64,000 nucleotides of DNA from Alphaproteobacteria bacterium (GTDB taxonomy: Bacteria > Pseudomonadota > Alphaproteobacteria > DSM-16000 > Inquilinaceae): contig JANQIX010000006.1 in NCBI GenBank assembly GCA_028281925.1, positions 62,001 to 126,000 of the forward strand, given 5' to 3'. The translations under genes and the position numbers were made by a program. Shown in pieces: positions 43,549 to 51,915 of this stretch (the stretch's first letter is position 1; each line of letters starts with the position of its first letter). The notes below the pieces were generated by a model. The model saw only the letters and a program-made list of their open reading frames with translations. It had not been told where the DNA came from and made no database searches.

Positions 43549-44025
43549 ATGGCAGGTTCAACACCGCGTGGGAACACGTCATCCAACAAGCTGGTCATCG
43601 CCCTGACCATCGTCGTCGGCAGCCTGGGGCTGGCAGCGTTTCAGATCGACTGGCGGTCCGAAACCGAGCGCTTGATTGATGAGATCGACAGGCATGCCCT
43701 CGAAAGAACCGACAGCACCACTGCCTACAATCACCTGATCCCGGCCGATCTGGACCAGCGCCATCCTTCGATCGAATTCATCCAAGATCTTTCGCCGCAG
43801 ATCGATGGCGAAGAGACCACGATGACGAGCTATTATCTGAGCAGCGGTCTCGCGGTCGGCAAATTCTCCTATGATGACCTTGTCTGGGGCTATCTGCTGA
43901 CAACTGAGAACGGCTCGGTGGCCATTGTCGACAGGAACCGTGACGGCGACTATGACCGGATGTACCGCGCCAACGAGCCAATCTACATCCCCGACTGGAT
44001 CGTCGCCATTGCTGAAGGCTCGTAG
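43549..44025 (+). CDS. Membrane-anchored protein of unknown function
   Basis: 158 residues with GAGAGGG before the ATG. One N-terminal TM helix (LVIALTIVVGSLGLAAFQI, residues 15-33) leaves a periplasmic domain of about 120 residues with DRNRDGDYDRMYRANEPIYIPDW, an Asp-rich loop of Ca-binding appearance. Its plus orientation opposite the virion genes and position in the regulatory end suggest a lysogenic-conversion or superinfection-exclusion role. That is inference. Confidence 0.6.
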   Translation: MAGSTPRGNTSSNKLVIALTIVVGSLGLAAFQIDWRSETERLIDEIDRHALERTDSTTAYNHLIPADLDQRHPSIEFIQDLSPQIDGEETTMTSYYLSSGLAVGKFSYDDLVWGYLLTTENGSVAIVDRNRDGDYDRMYRANEPIYIPDWIVAIAEGS

Positions 44026-44217
44026 CCCGACACGGCGTCCACCGCGAACAAGCCTCCGAACCGAAGACAATTCAGGTCACAGGCGGGGTCAGGTCTTTCT
44101 TAATCACATCGGCTTCGGGCCAGTCCGCCGTTCCCCGATATGGCAGCAACTCTCGACGACGATCCGGCTGCCTCGGCAGGCAGTCAAAGACGACAAGTGC
44201 GGCAAAGGCGCCGGACC

Positions 44218-44706
44218 TCAACGCCTCCCGTCACCCTGCCGGTTTGTCGGCCCGACGCTCGTCCCCCATTGCGCGGCATTCAACCGTGCCGCTATCGCTT
44301 CGATCGCGGTCGCTTCCCAGCTCCGAACCGTCTCGGGGCTCGAGACACCAACGGCCCGCGCCACGCGCCGCCAGGAAAGCCCGACCGCGCGCAGGCAGAC
44401 CGCCTTCCTATGCCGGGCTGCGTCCACCCAGAGCAGCCACGGCAGCGTCTCGTCAAGCCGGCGGATGGCCTTCGGACTCGGCGCCGATTTATGCGGCCGC
44501 TCGTCATCCCAGCCATAGGCCGACCAGTCGGCGGGTGGCAGCGGCATGGCGCTGCGCAAGCGCCCTGGTGCTCCGTTTTCCGGAAACTTCAAGCGCCGCA
44601 ACGTATCCATCGCCTCAGCGATGCGCGCCCGCACCATCGGCACCGTCCAAGAGCCGCCTGCGACGGGGGCTGCGGCCGTACCGTCATCGAAGCAATCCAC
44701 GCCCAT
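44218..44706 (-). CDS. DUF6362-like phage-associated protein
   Basis: 162 residues from ATG 44706 (GGGAGAG upstream). The conserved pattern RARIAEAMDTLRRLKFPE...PADWSAYGWDDERPHKSAPSPKAIRRLDETLPWLLWVDAARHRKAVCLRAVGLSWRRVARAVGVSSPETVRSWEATAIEAIAARLN corresponds to DUF6362. Its second half is a helix-turn-helix resembling small terminase or regulator DNA-binding domains (WRRVARAVGVSSPETVRSW). It lies between repressor and terminase genes, so it may act in packaging or control of late genes. Confidence 0.68.
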   Translation of the reverse strand: MGVDCFDDGTAAAPVAGGSWTVPMVRARIAEAMDTLRRLKFPENGAPGRLRSAMPLPPADWSAYGWDDERPHKSAPSPKAIRRLDETLPWLLWVDAARHRKAVCLRAVGLSWRRVARAVGVSSPETVRSWEATAIEAIAARLNAAQWGTSVGPTNRQGDGRR

Positions 44707-44789
44707 GACCCATTCTCTCCCTGATAGCGATCGCACTCATGCCCTGCCGCGCCACGCAAACGCCCTTCGCGGGGCCGGCCCGGACGGTC

Positions 44790-45158
44790 TCACGCTTCGT
44801 TTTCCAACAGAGCTGTGGCGCAGCCTTGGGCCGACCTCGCGGCCACCGGCTCGCCGCGCCAGGGCGCCTCGCGTCGGCACGCCCGGGGATCGTCTTCGAA
44901 CCGCAGCCAGTCGGGCCACTGCGGCTCCGACAGTTCACGACGCCGCTGACGCTCGCGCGGCTCGATCCCCAGCACGCGCATGCGGCAGCCAACCGAGGAC
45001 GCACGGCGGCCCAGCAGCGCCGCGATTGCACGCTGGCTCAGCCCCTGCGCGCACAGCCGGTGCAGATCTTCGTCCTCATCCGCCGTCCAGGCGCGTCGCG
45101 TGGCGGTCGGTGTCGCGTCGGTGACATCTGTCGCGGGCGATGGGGCGTCTGCGGTCAT
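44790..45158 (-). CDS. SANT/Myb-like helix-turn-helix protein
   Basis: 122 residues from ATG 45158 (GAGAGG upstream). Residues about 20-70, RRAWTADEDEDLHRLCAQGLSQRAIAALLGRRASSVGCRMRVLGI, form a Myb/SANT-like or GcrA-like helix-turn-helix. The C-terminus is basic and Trp-rich. It is divergent from the CI-like repressor across the palindromic operator region, the position of Cro/CII-type early regulators. It probably controls the leftward phage genes. Confidence 0.62.
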   Translation of the reverse strand: MTADAPSPATDVTDATPTATRRAWTADEDEDLHRLCAQGLSQRAIAALLGRRASSVGCRMRVLGIEPRERQRRRELSEPQWPDWLRFEDDPRACRREAPWRGEPVAARSAQGCATALLENEA

Positions 45159-45184
45159 GGGACCCTCTCGAATGTCGGTCGAAT

Positions 45185-45230
45185 GCATGGGAAAACATGC
45201 CTAGTATGGGGAGTGCATGCCAATTTGGCA
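45185..45230. promoter_or_regulatory. Phage operator region with palindromes
   Basis: Between the divergent repressor and HTH genes lie GCATGGGAAAACATGC (45185-45200; 5-bp arms) and the perfect 13-bp palindrome TGCCAATTTGGCA (45218-45230). A third GCATGC overlaps at 45215-45220. These suit dimeric repressor binding. The repressor ATG 45281 has no ribosome binding site but has a TACACT -10-like box at 45268, so its message may be leaderless. Confidence 0.6.
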
Positions 45231-45280
45231 ATACCATAATGTCATTAGACGCCGAATTCCGAGCCGCTACACTCTTCGCC

Positions 45281-45919
45281 ATGAACAGAATTCGAGAGCT
45301 GCGAGAGGCGCATGGCTGGTCGCAGGCCCAACTGGCACAGGCCGTCGACACCTCGCAGCCCCAGATCGACAGGCTGGAAAAGGGAGAGCGGCGCCTCACC
45401 GAGCAATGGATGAGGCGCCTCGCCCAAGCGCTCGGCGTGGAGCCGGCGGCTCTTCTCGCCGAAGCTACGGCACAAAGGCACAACATAGATACCAAAACGG
45501 TGTTATCGGACAACCTTGTCGGCGACCGTGATCTGCCCGTCTACGGCGTCACCGAAGGTGGCCGTTTCGGCGCCGTTTCCATGACACCCGAACCCATCCA
45601 GTGGGTCCGCCGGCCGGAGCCGCTGTCCCGCGTGCCCGCCGGCTTCGGCCTCTATGTTGCAGGTGAATCCATGGAACCGGCATATCGCCAGGGGGACATC
45701 GTGCTGGTGCACCCCTCCATGCCGGCGCGGCGCGGCGACGACGTCGTATTGGTGCATGTCGACGCCCATAACGACCGTCACGCCCTGTTGAAGCGTCTCG
45801 TCGACTGGAGCGACGACAACTGGACAGTGCGCCAGTTCAACCCGGACGAAACGTTTGACCTGCATCGCCAGCACTGGCGCTGGACCCACGTCGTCGTCGG
45901 CCGCTACAGCCGCCGCTAG
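45281..45919 (+). CDS. CI-like phage repressor (XRE HTH plus S24 peptidase domain)
   Basis: 212 residues from ATG 45281; ATG 45239 would add 14. An HTH_XRE domain (IRELREAHGWSQAQLAQAVDTSQPQIDRLEKG) is followed by a LexA/CI-type autoprotease domain with the nucleophile Ser in YVAGESMEPAYRQGD and the general-base Lys in RHALLKRLV. The VYGVTEGGRFG segment would hold or precede the self-cleavage site. SOS-triggered self-cleavage is expected from the family. It is divergent from the phage early gene and reads toward the chromosome. Confidence 0.85.
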   Translation: MNRIRELREAHGWSQAQLAQAVDTSQPQIDRLEKGERRLTEQWMRRLAQALGVEPAALLAEATAQRHNIDTKTVLSDNLVGDRDLPVYGVTEGGRFGAVSMTPEPIQWVRRPEPLSRVPAGFGLYVAGESMEPAYRQGDIVLVHPSMPARRGDDVVLVHVDAHNDRHALLKRLVDWSDDNWTVRQFNPDETFDLHRQHWRWTHVVVGRYSRR

Positions 45920-46382
45920 GGCATCACGGTCCCATCGGCTCAGGGTCGCGGCATCGCTGCCTTACGTCTCCCCCACAGGCTCCCGGACCGACGGCACCCC
46001 ATGCCCGCAAGGTCCGCAAGGTCGGCCGTATCCGAAGCACACCAGATCCGGCGGCGCTCATTGCATAATGAATTCAATCTGAAGATCTCGTGCGGACACG
46101 ACTGACAGCATACGAGGCAACTGGCGGATATGCAGCGGTTCCTATCGATTCAAGTGCCGACCTGGATTGCATCTCGCATGCAATCTGATAAGCTCGATCT
46201 CTGTTGAGTGGATATCCCCACCTCCCCGGGGTGTCGCTCGCATGGCATGGTTCCGGCCGGCAATAGAGGACGCATTGGCATCTGCGACCGCATGCACTCC
46301 GATCGCCCAATCCATTGTTCGCCCCGCCGCGAAGCGTCCGGCCATCGGATCAACCAAAAGCAATGACCTCAGGAGGACATCC
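45920..46382. other. Phage-chromosome junction and TRAP promoter region
   Basis: About 460 bases between the phage repressor and dctP. It holds the palindrome listed at 46165. No tRNA or att-like repeat with the left end of the phage cluster could be found by eye, and no gene is supported. Confidence 0.45.
46165..46185. promoter_or_regulatory. Operator-like palindrome upstream of dctP
   Basis: GATTGCAT-N5-ATGCAATC, a perfect 8-bp inverted repeat, lies 198 bases before the dctP start. Such sites are typical of GntR- or LacI-type regulators of TRAP and sugar-acid operons. A weaker related sequence, ATTGCATAATGAATTCAAT, occurs at about 46059-46077. Confidence 0.5.
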
Positions 46383-47354
46383 ATGAAGGCTTCCGCCCTG
46401 TTCCTCGGCACCATGATCGCCGCCACCGCCCTGCCCGCCGCGGCGCAGGAAGAGATCGTGTTCGGCATCAGCGCCAATCCCGGATCGCTGCAGCACCTGA
46501 CGGCCGACGAATTCGCCCGCCTCGCCAACGAACGGTTGGGCGACAGCCACCAGGTGGTGGTCTATGGCGCCTCGCAGCTCGGCAACGATCGCGAACTCCT
46601 GCAGAAGCTCATCCTTGGCACCGTTCACATCACCCTGCCCTCTTCGATCATGTCGACGGTGTCGCCGCAGTTCGGCCTTTTCGACATGCCTTTCGTCATC
46701 GCCGACCGCGCCCATCTCGCCAGGGTGGAAGAAGAGGTGTTCTGGCCCGACATCGCCCCGACCGTGGAGGAACAGGGCTATCGCGTGATCGCGCTCTGGG
46801 AAAACGGCATCCGCCACATCACCAACAGCACGCGCCCCATCGACACCCCGGCCGATCTTGAAGGCATCAAGTTGCGCACGCCCCGCGGCGAATGGCGCAT
46901 CCGTATGTTCGAGGCCTGGGGCGCCAGCCCGACGCCGATGCCATTCTCCGAAGTCTTTGTCTCGCTGCAGACCGGCGTGATCGATGGCCAGGAAAACCCG
47001 CTCACCAACATCTCCGCGGCCAGCTTCCAAGAGGTGCAGGACTTCCTGTCGATCACCGGCCACGTCTATTCGCCGGCCTACCCCACCGTCGGCATCGATG
47101 CGTGGGAGGAACTGCCCGAAGACGTGCGGCAGGTGCTGGCGGACACGGCCCGGGAGGTCGCGTTGTGGGCCCGCGACCAGGGTGCGGCCGCCGACGAGAC
47201 ACTGCTGGCCGAATTGGAAGCGGCGGGCATGCAGGTCAATGTGGCCGACCGTGAGGCCTTCGTCTCGGCCAGCCAGCCGATCTATGAAGCCTTTGCTGAA
47301 GAGGTTGAAGGCGGCGGCGACCTGATCGACGGCGCGTTGTCGCTGGCCGAATAG
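46383..47354 (+). CDS. dctP: TRAP transporter substrate-binding protein DctP
   Basis: 323 residues; CAGGAGGACATCC precedes the ATG. A Sec signal (cleavage after PAAAQ) exports it to the periplasm. The DctP family residues are present: the Arg in GIKLRTP that binds the carboxylate, plus SLQTGVIDGQENPLTNI. It captures a carboxylic (often sugar-acid or keto-acid) substrate for the DctQM permease. It is the first gene of the operon, separated from dctQ by an attenuator hairpin so the binding protein can be made in excess. The adjacent dehydrogenase hints at a hydroxy-acid substrate, not a certain one. Confidence 0.9.
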   Translation: MKASALFLGTMIAATALPAAAQEEIVFGISANPGSLQHLTADEFARLANERLGDSHQVVVYGASQLGNDRELLQKLILGTVHITLPSSIMSTVSPQFGLFDMPFVIADRAHLARVEEEVFWPDIAPTVEEQGYRVIALWENGIRHITNSTRPIDTPADLEGIKLRTPRGEWRIRMFEAWGASPTPMPFSEVFVSLQTGVIDGQENPLTNISAASFQEVQDFLSITGHVYSPAYPTVGIDAWEELPEDVRQVLADTAREVALWARDQGAAADETLLAELEAAGMQVNVADREAFVSASQPIYEAFAEEVEGGGDLIDGALSLAE

Positions 47355-47369
47355 GCCCGACCAGGCATC

Positions 47370-47410
47370 GGAAGGCCGGCCGCCGGTCTGGCATCGCCGA
47401 CCGGCCTTCC
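47370..47410 (+). terminator. Attenuator hairpin between dctP and dctQ
   Basis: A perfect 10-bp stem, GGAAGGCCGG (47370-47379) and CCGGCCTTCC (47401-47410), begins 16 bases after the dctP stop and is followed by CTTACCCTTCTCC. It is probably a partial terminator or RNA stabiliser. Confidence 0.65.
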
Positions 47411-47470
47411 CTTACCCTTCTCCTGACATCACCCAACGGTCGCGACGGCGGCCAGGCCGAGCCTGCTCCG

Positions 47471-48013
47471 ATGAAGGCCCTGACACGCGCGCTGGACGCA
47501 CTCTTCCAGGTGATCACGATCGTGCTTCTGCTCAGCCTTGCGGTGCTGGTGGTCTACGCCGTCGTCAGCCGCAAGCTGGGTTCGCCGATCCCGTGGTATG
47601 ACGAAGTGGCGGTCGTCCTTTTGGCCTGGCTGACCTTCTATGGGGCCGGGCTGGCAGCACTGCGCCGCGCCCATCTAGGCTTCACCGGCCTGCTCTATGC
47701 CCTGCCCCTGCCGGTGCGCACGTCTCTCTTCATCTTTGCCGAGGCCGTCGTCTTCACCTTCCTCGCCGTCATGGCCTGGTATGGCTGGGATGTCCTGAAG
47801 GTCATGCGGTACGACGCGCTGATCACCCTGCCCTGGGTTCCGGTCGCGCTAGTCCAGTCGGTCATCCCCATCGGCTGCGCTCTGTTCATCCTCTCCCATG
47901 CCATCAGCCTGCCGGGCGCGTGGGTGGTCCTTCGTGCCGGACAGGATCCCGAGCGCCTGCACATCGAAGACGCGATCGCCGAGGCCGAGCGCGAACGGGA
48001 CCGCGCGTCATGA
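47471..48013 (+). CDS. dctQ: TRAP transporter small permease DctQ
   Basis: 180 residues with four hydrophobic segments, including LFQVITIVLLLSLAVLVVYAVV, WYDEVAVVLLAWLTFYGAGLAAL (the usual DctQ 'E...W..f.G...A.r...H' pattern continuing into RRAHLGFTG) and IFAEAVVFTFLAVMAWYG. It is the small membrane subunit of the tripartite importer. Its stop overlaps dctM by ATGA, so the two are translationally coupled. Confidence 0.9.
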   Translation: MKALTRALDALFQVITIVLLLSLAVLVVYAVVSRKLGSPIPWYDEVAVVLLAWLTFYGAGLAALRRAHLGFTGLLYALPLPVRTSLFIFAEAVVFTFLAVMAWYGWDVLKVMRYDALITLPWVPVALVQSVIPIGCALFILSHAISLPGAWVVLRAGQDPERLHIEDAIAEAERERDRAS

Positions 48014-49293
48014 CTCTGTTTCTGGTCGTCGCCGCGCTGATCGGCCTGGTTCTCATCAACGTTCCGATCGCGATTGCCATCGGCTCCGTCGCCATCGCCG
48101 GCATGGTGATCACCGACGGGCCCATCCGCCTCTACGACGCGGCACTGGCGCTCTATTCCGGCGCCACGAAGTTCCCGCTGCTGGCGATCCCTTTGTTTAT
48201 TCTCGCCGGTGCGCTGATGAACACCTCGGGCATCTCGCGCCGCCTCATCGCCTTCGTTTCCGCGCTGGTGGGCTTCGTACGCGGTGGTCTCTCCATGGTG
48301 AATGTCGGCGTGTCGCTGTTCTTTGCGGAGATCTCGGGCTCCGCCGTCGCCGATGTCGCTGCCACTGGCTCCGTCCTGATCCCAGCCATGAAGCGGCGCG
48401 GTTACCGCCCGGCCTTTGCCGCAGCCGTCACGTCGTCTTCCGCGTCGCTCGCCATCATCATCCCGCCGTCGATCCCGATGATCCTCTACGGCGCCATCGC
48501 AGACGCGTCGGTCATCCAGCTTTTCGTTGCGGGCATCATTCCGGGCCTCTTGGGCGGCTTCTCGCTGATGTTGCTCTGCTACTACTTCGCCCGGCGCTAT
48601 AACCTGCCGCGCGAAGAGGCGTTCGATCTCGGCCGGCTCGGTCGCGCGTTCCGTGAGGCGGCCTGGGCCCTGGTGCTGCCCGTGATCATCCTCGGCGGCA
48701 TCTTCGGCGGCGTGGTCACGGCGACAGAGGGTGCCGGCTTGGCCGTGGTGGCAGCGCTCGTGATCGGTGCCTTCATCTATCGCGAGCTGGACGTGCGTCT
48801 CTTCCACCGCTCTCTGGTGGAAGGCGTGGTGCAGACCGCGGTGGTGATGACACTGGTCGCCACCTCCGCGGTGCTCGGCCTCTTCCTGACGCAGACCCAG
48901 GTGCCGCAAGACCTGGCGCGCATGATCATAGAGCTGACGGACAACAAGTATGCCGTGCTCGGTCTTCTCAACCTGCTCTTGCTGGTCATGGGCATGTTCC
49001 TGCACGGGGCGGCCGCCATCATCCTGGTGGTGCCGATCGTCATGCCGCTGGTTCAGCAGGTCGGTATCGATCCGGTCCATTTCGGCCTCGTCGTCACGCT
49101 GAACCTGGCAATCGGCCAGCAGACACCGCCCGTCGCCAGCGTGCTTGTGACCGCTTGCTCCATCGCCAAGACGGATATCTGGGCGACCACGAAGACCAAC
49201 CTGCCCTTCATCGGCGTGCTGCTCTTCGTGCTCCTGCTGGTCACCTACGTGCCCGCCGTCCCTCTGTCGCTGGTCGAGGTCTTCTTCCGCTGA
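48010..49293 (+). CDS. dctM: TRAP transporter large permease DctM
   Basis: 427 residues, about 12 TM helices. The signature PLFILAGALMNTSGISRRL and the GSAVADVAATGSVLIPAMKRRGY block, with SSASLAIIIPPSIPMILYG, identify the DctM ion-coupling subunit. The ATG overlaps the dctQ stop; the frame is open upstream but that is not used. It uses the sodium or proton gradient to move the DctP-bound substrate inward. Confidence 0.93.
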   Translation: MTLFLVVAALIGLVLINVPIAIAIGSVAIAGMVITDGPIRLYDAALALYSGATKFPLLAIPLFILAGALMNTSGISRRLIAFVSALVGFVRGGLSMVNVGVSLFFAEISGSAVADVAATGSVLIPAMKRRGYRPAFAAAVTSSSASLAIIIPPSIPMILYGAIADASVIQLFVAGIIPGLLGGFSLMLLCYYFARRYNLPREEAFDLGRLGRAFREAAWALVLPVIILGGIFGGVVTATEGAGLAVVAALVIGAFIYRELDVRLFHRSLVEGVVQTAVVMTLVATSAVLGLFLTQTQVPQDLARMIIELTDNKYAVLGLLNLLLLVMGMFLHGAAAIILVVPIVMPLVQQVGIDPVHFGLVVTLNLAIGQQTPPVASVLVTACSIAKTDIWATTKTNLPFIGVLLFVLLLVTYVPAVPLSLVEVFFR

Positions 49294-49333
49294 CGCAGCC
49301 CCTTCAGCGGGCCTCAACGAAAGGAACCGGGGA

Positions 49334-50278
49334 ATGCGCATAGGCTTCATCGGTCTCGGCATGATGGGCCGCGGCATGGCGGCGAACATACGGCGCAAAG
49401 GCTTGCCCCTGACCGTCATGGCCCACCGCAGCCGCGCCGCGGTTGACGCTCTGATCGCTGAAGGCGCCGCAGAAGCCGCGAAACCGGCCGACCTGGCGCT
49501 GGCCAGCGACGTCGTGCTGATCTGCGTTACCGGCTCGCCGCAGGTCGAGACCCTGGTCGGCGGACCGGACGGGATCCTGCAGGCGGCCCGACCGGGACTG
49601 GTCGTGGTCGATTGCACCACGTCGGAGCCGGCCTCTACTCGGCGCGTTGCCGCAGCTCTGGCCGATAAGGGCGCTGACATGGCCGATGCGCCGGTCACCC
49701 GCGGCCCGCCCGATGCCGAGGCGGGCCGTCTGAATAGCCTGGTGGGCGGCAGCGACGAAACCGTTGCCAGGATCCGCCCGGTGCTAGAGGCCTATTCGGA
49801 AACGATCGTCCATTTCGGGCCTGTCGGCGCCGGGCATACGGCCAAGCTGATCAACAACATGATCACCATGGGCTATGCCGCCGTAATCGCTGAGGCGATC
49901 GGCACGGCCGCGGCGGCTGGCGTCGACCTGGGCAAGCTCTACCGGATCGTCTCCCAGGGCGCGGCTGCCAGCGGCGTCTTGGAGAAGATGCTGCCCAAGG
50001 CCCTCGAGGGCGACCTGACCGGCCACAAGTTCAGCATCGCCAATGCCTTGAAGGATGTCGGCTACTACCGGAACCTGGCGGAAGAATTGGGTCACGCTGG
50101 CACGGTTTCGGACGCGATGCACCAGACCTACCGGCTCGCCGACAATCTCGGCTTCGGCGATTGCTTGATGGCCTCCCTGTTCGAAGTGCAAGAGCGTCTG
50201 AACGGGATCGCCGTCGTCCCACGCCCGTCGCCGGAGCAGCCTTGCGAACCCATCTCAACGGGCGCAGAAAAAAGCTGA
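49334..50278 (+). CDS. NAD(P)-dependent beta-hydroxyacid dehydrogenase (HIBADH family)
   Basis: 314 residues with AAAGGAACCGGGGA before the ATG. The Rossmann motif is IGFIGLGMMGRGMAANI. The catalytic Lys171 lies in GAGHTAKLINNM, and the substrate-binding DAPVTRGPPDAEAG loop replaces the usual DAPVSGG. It would oxidise 3-hydroxyisobutyrate-, tartronate- or related beta-hydroxy acids. It is the last gene of the TRAP operon, so it probably acts on the imported acid. The C-terminal 25 residues (PRPSPEQPCEP...) are a non-conserved tail. Confidence 0.87.
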   Translation: MRIGFIGLGMMGRGMAANIRRKGLPLTVMAHRSRAAVDALIAEGAAEAAKPADLALASDVVLICVTGSPQVETLVGGPDGILQAARPGLVVVDCTTSEPASTRRVAAALADKGADMADAPVTRGPPDAEAGRLNSLVGGSDETVARIRPVLEAYSETIVHFGPVGAGHTAKLINNMITMGYAAVIAEAIGTAAAAGVDLGKLYRIVSQGAAASGVLEKMLPKALEGDLTGHKFSIANALKDVGYYRNLAEELGHAGTVSDAMHQTYRLADNLGFGDCLMASLFEVQERLNGIAVVPRPSPEQPCEPISTGAEKS

Positions 50279-50493
50279 CGGTTCAGGCGCTTACAGCCTT
50301 GCGCAAAGCCCACGATCCAGTCGACAATAATGGTTAACGGGGGTCGCACGAAAATTACCGGGCCGATGGTGTAAGGCGGGGCATCCGGTCGTGCATCGGA
50401 TGTTAACGCGATACCGCTAGCGTGCGGCGCCTTTGGGGTGCAGGCGAATTGTGTGCCTGCGCACGAAGAACCGCGGTCGTGGGAGGTATCGCC

Positions 50494-51039
50494 ATGGTCA
50501 CGCTCGGCGTTGCGACGCTGATGCTGGTAACCGTGCTGATCGGCGCCATTCTCTGGCGGATCGGGGTGATCGCCACTTTCCTGTTCGGCGGCGTGATCGC
50601 GGCTGAGCTGGCGTATCGCGCCCTGAATGGCCTGGTCGACAGCGGCATCGTCGTCTGGGGTGGGACGATTCTGTCCTACAGCATCGGCGCCAGCCTCTGT
50701 TTCGTGCTCCTGAAGCTGCTGACCCTCGTTCCGCGGCAACCCAGCCCTGGCTCGCGCCGTCTGCTCCTGGCAGGCGAGATCGCCGCTGTCGTCGGCATGC
50801 CGCTGGCCATGGGATGGGAGCTGACGGGGCTGATCATCGGCGCGCAGAGCGGCCTGTTCGATATCGGCCTGTCAACCAGTGCGATCGTGGTGGTCCAGAT
50901 CGCCATCGGTTTGCTCTTCGTCTTTGCGGCCCACCGCCAAATGCGGAAGCGCCATGCCGCCAACGACGACCGTCCGGTCGACCTGTCTCCGCAAGGCATC
51001 GCGCCGGATTCCGCGCGGCGTCGCGACCTCGCGGCCTGA
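50494..51039 (+). CDS. Polytopic membrane protein of unknown function
   Basis: 181 residues from ATG 50494, with GGGAGGTATC upstream. It has about four or five hydrophobic helices (TLGVATLMLVTVLIGAILW, VIATFLFGGVIAAELAYRAL, TILSYSIGASLCFVLLKLLTLV, ..., AIVVVQIAIGLLFVFAAH). A basic and polar tail (QMRKRHAANDDRPV) ends it. No family is recognised. It is monocistronic and convergent with the Cache-domain gene. Confidence 0.7.
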   Translation: MVTLGVATLMLVTVLIGAILWRIGVIATFLFGGVIAAELAYRALNGLVDSGIVVWGGTILSYSIGASLCFVLLKLLTLVPRQPSPGSRRLLLAGEIAAVVGMPLAMGWELTGLIIGAQSGLFDIGLSTSAIVVVQIAIGLLFVFAAHRQMRKRHAANDDRPVDLSPQGIAPDSARRRDLAA

Positions 51040-51099
51040 TCCCGGGGCCTGTGGCCGAAATCCCCCTTATCTGCCTTTCTTCTGCTTTGAACGACCGCA

Positions 51100-51119
51100 G
51101 GCGGGCCGACAAGCCCGCC
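51100..51119. terminator. Bidirectional terminator between convergent genes
   Basis: GGCGGGC-CGACAA-GCCCGCC (7-bp perfect stem) lies 60 bases after the membrane-protein stop and 20 bases past the Cache-gene stop. T-rich bases flank it on each reading direction. It probably ends both transcripts. Confidence 0.55.
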
Positions 51120-51140
51120 CACGGCGTTTAGGGTTTCCCG

Positions 51141-51593
51141 CTATTCGACGTAATAGCCGACGGCGCAGACATCGTCGCCGACCGCCTCAATGAAGGTGGA
51201 CTTGTCCTCGACCTCACCCGTGGTCGGATTGGCCCAGCGATAGTCCAGCGTGCCCGATCCCGACTCGCGGCCGATCGAGATGATGTGGTTGCCGATCTCC
51301 AGCCCGTCGGCATCGGCCAGCGTGGTCACATCGGTGCCGACGATTGTCGGATGGGCAACCATGGAGTCATCCGGCCCGACACAGAAGACGTACAGATCCC
51401 GATCCCGGAACCCCCCATCCGCATCGTTGAAATCGGCAAGGGCCTGGTCGCGTCCAACATCCTCATAATGCGCAATGGCCCCGGCCAGCATCGTCTCGGC
51501 CTCTTCTGCCGTGGCGCGCTCCTGGGCCTGTAATGCGGTGGTTGCGGCAAAGGTCAGCAATGACGCAGCCGTAAAGGTCTTCAGCGTCCTCAT
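51141..51593 (-). CDS. Single Cache domain (sCache_2) periplasmic protein
   Basis: 150 residues from ATG 51593 (GGAGGA upstream). A signal peptide (MRTLKTFTAASLLTFAATTALQAQ) is followed by a sCache_2 domain: AIAHYEDVGRDQALADFNDADGGFRDRDLYVFCVG...MVAHPTIVG and a final SGTLDYRWANPTTGEVEDKSTFIEAV. Freestanding Cache proteins bind small molecules in the periplasm and feed chemotaxis or sensor proteins. The ligand cannot be read. Confidence 0.85.
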   Translation of the reverse strand: MRTLKTFTAASLLTFAATTALQAQERATAEEAETMLAGAIAHYEDVGRDQALADFNDADGGFRDRDLYVFCVGPDDSMVAHPTIVGTDVTTLADADGLEIGNHIISIGRESGSGTLDYRWANPTTGEVEDKSTFIEAVGDDVCAVGYYVE

Positions 51594-51915
51594 GGTGTCG
51601 AGTCCTCCGGTTCTCAGAGTTTTCATCAAGTTTTACGCAAATTTCGATCATAAGTCTTTATGATCGACTACCAATGATAGTGAATAGAGAGCGGGCTGGG
51701 CAACGCGAATTCGGGCCGGAGAACTAAAGATCGACTATGCGATTTCTTTGCGAAGAGTTTGCGTAAAATGCCGACCGGTTCAAGGCGATGGCCTTGGCTA
51801 CTCTCGGCGTGGTAACGGGGCAAGATCGAGTTCACCTGAGGGCGTAACAGGGGGAACCCGGATCAGACCTAGCGCCGTCCCCGCCGTGGTACGGGGACGG
51901 CGACCGTCTAGCTGG
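51594..51915. other. Intergenic region with a strong hairpin
   Basis: About 320 bases. The right end holds a perfect 10-bp stem, GCCGTCCCCG (51874-51883) and CGGGGACGGC (51892-51901), just past the YHS gene stop at 51916; it is likely its terminator though no clear T-run follows. The AT-richer left part (51640-51770) should hold the Cache gene promoter. Confidence 0.5.

Larger units (their letters stand above)
21346..45919. mobile_element. Podovirus-like prophage or phage-derived particle gene cluster
   Basis: Sixteen or more genes with T7-type virion logic, almost all on the minus strand with stop-start overlaps (TGATG, ATGA): TerS, TerL, gp13-like, portal, scaffold, gp14-like, two giant internal proteins, capsid, tail tubular A and B, fibre. 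An S24 repressor with palindromic operators marks the right end. No integrase, transposase, DNA or RNA polymerase, primase, or recognisable endolysin is present. No flanking att repeat or tRNA was found by eye. The boundaries given are those of the first and last phage-like genes. Confidence 0.8.

Noticed and set aside
47695-49698. 667-codon minus-strand frame opposite the TRAP genes
   Set aside because: Low-complexity His/Asp/Arg/Gln-rich product, no ribosome binding site; it is the antisense shadow of dctQ, dctM and the dehydrogenase in GC-rich DNA.
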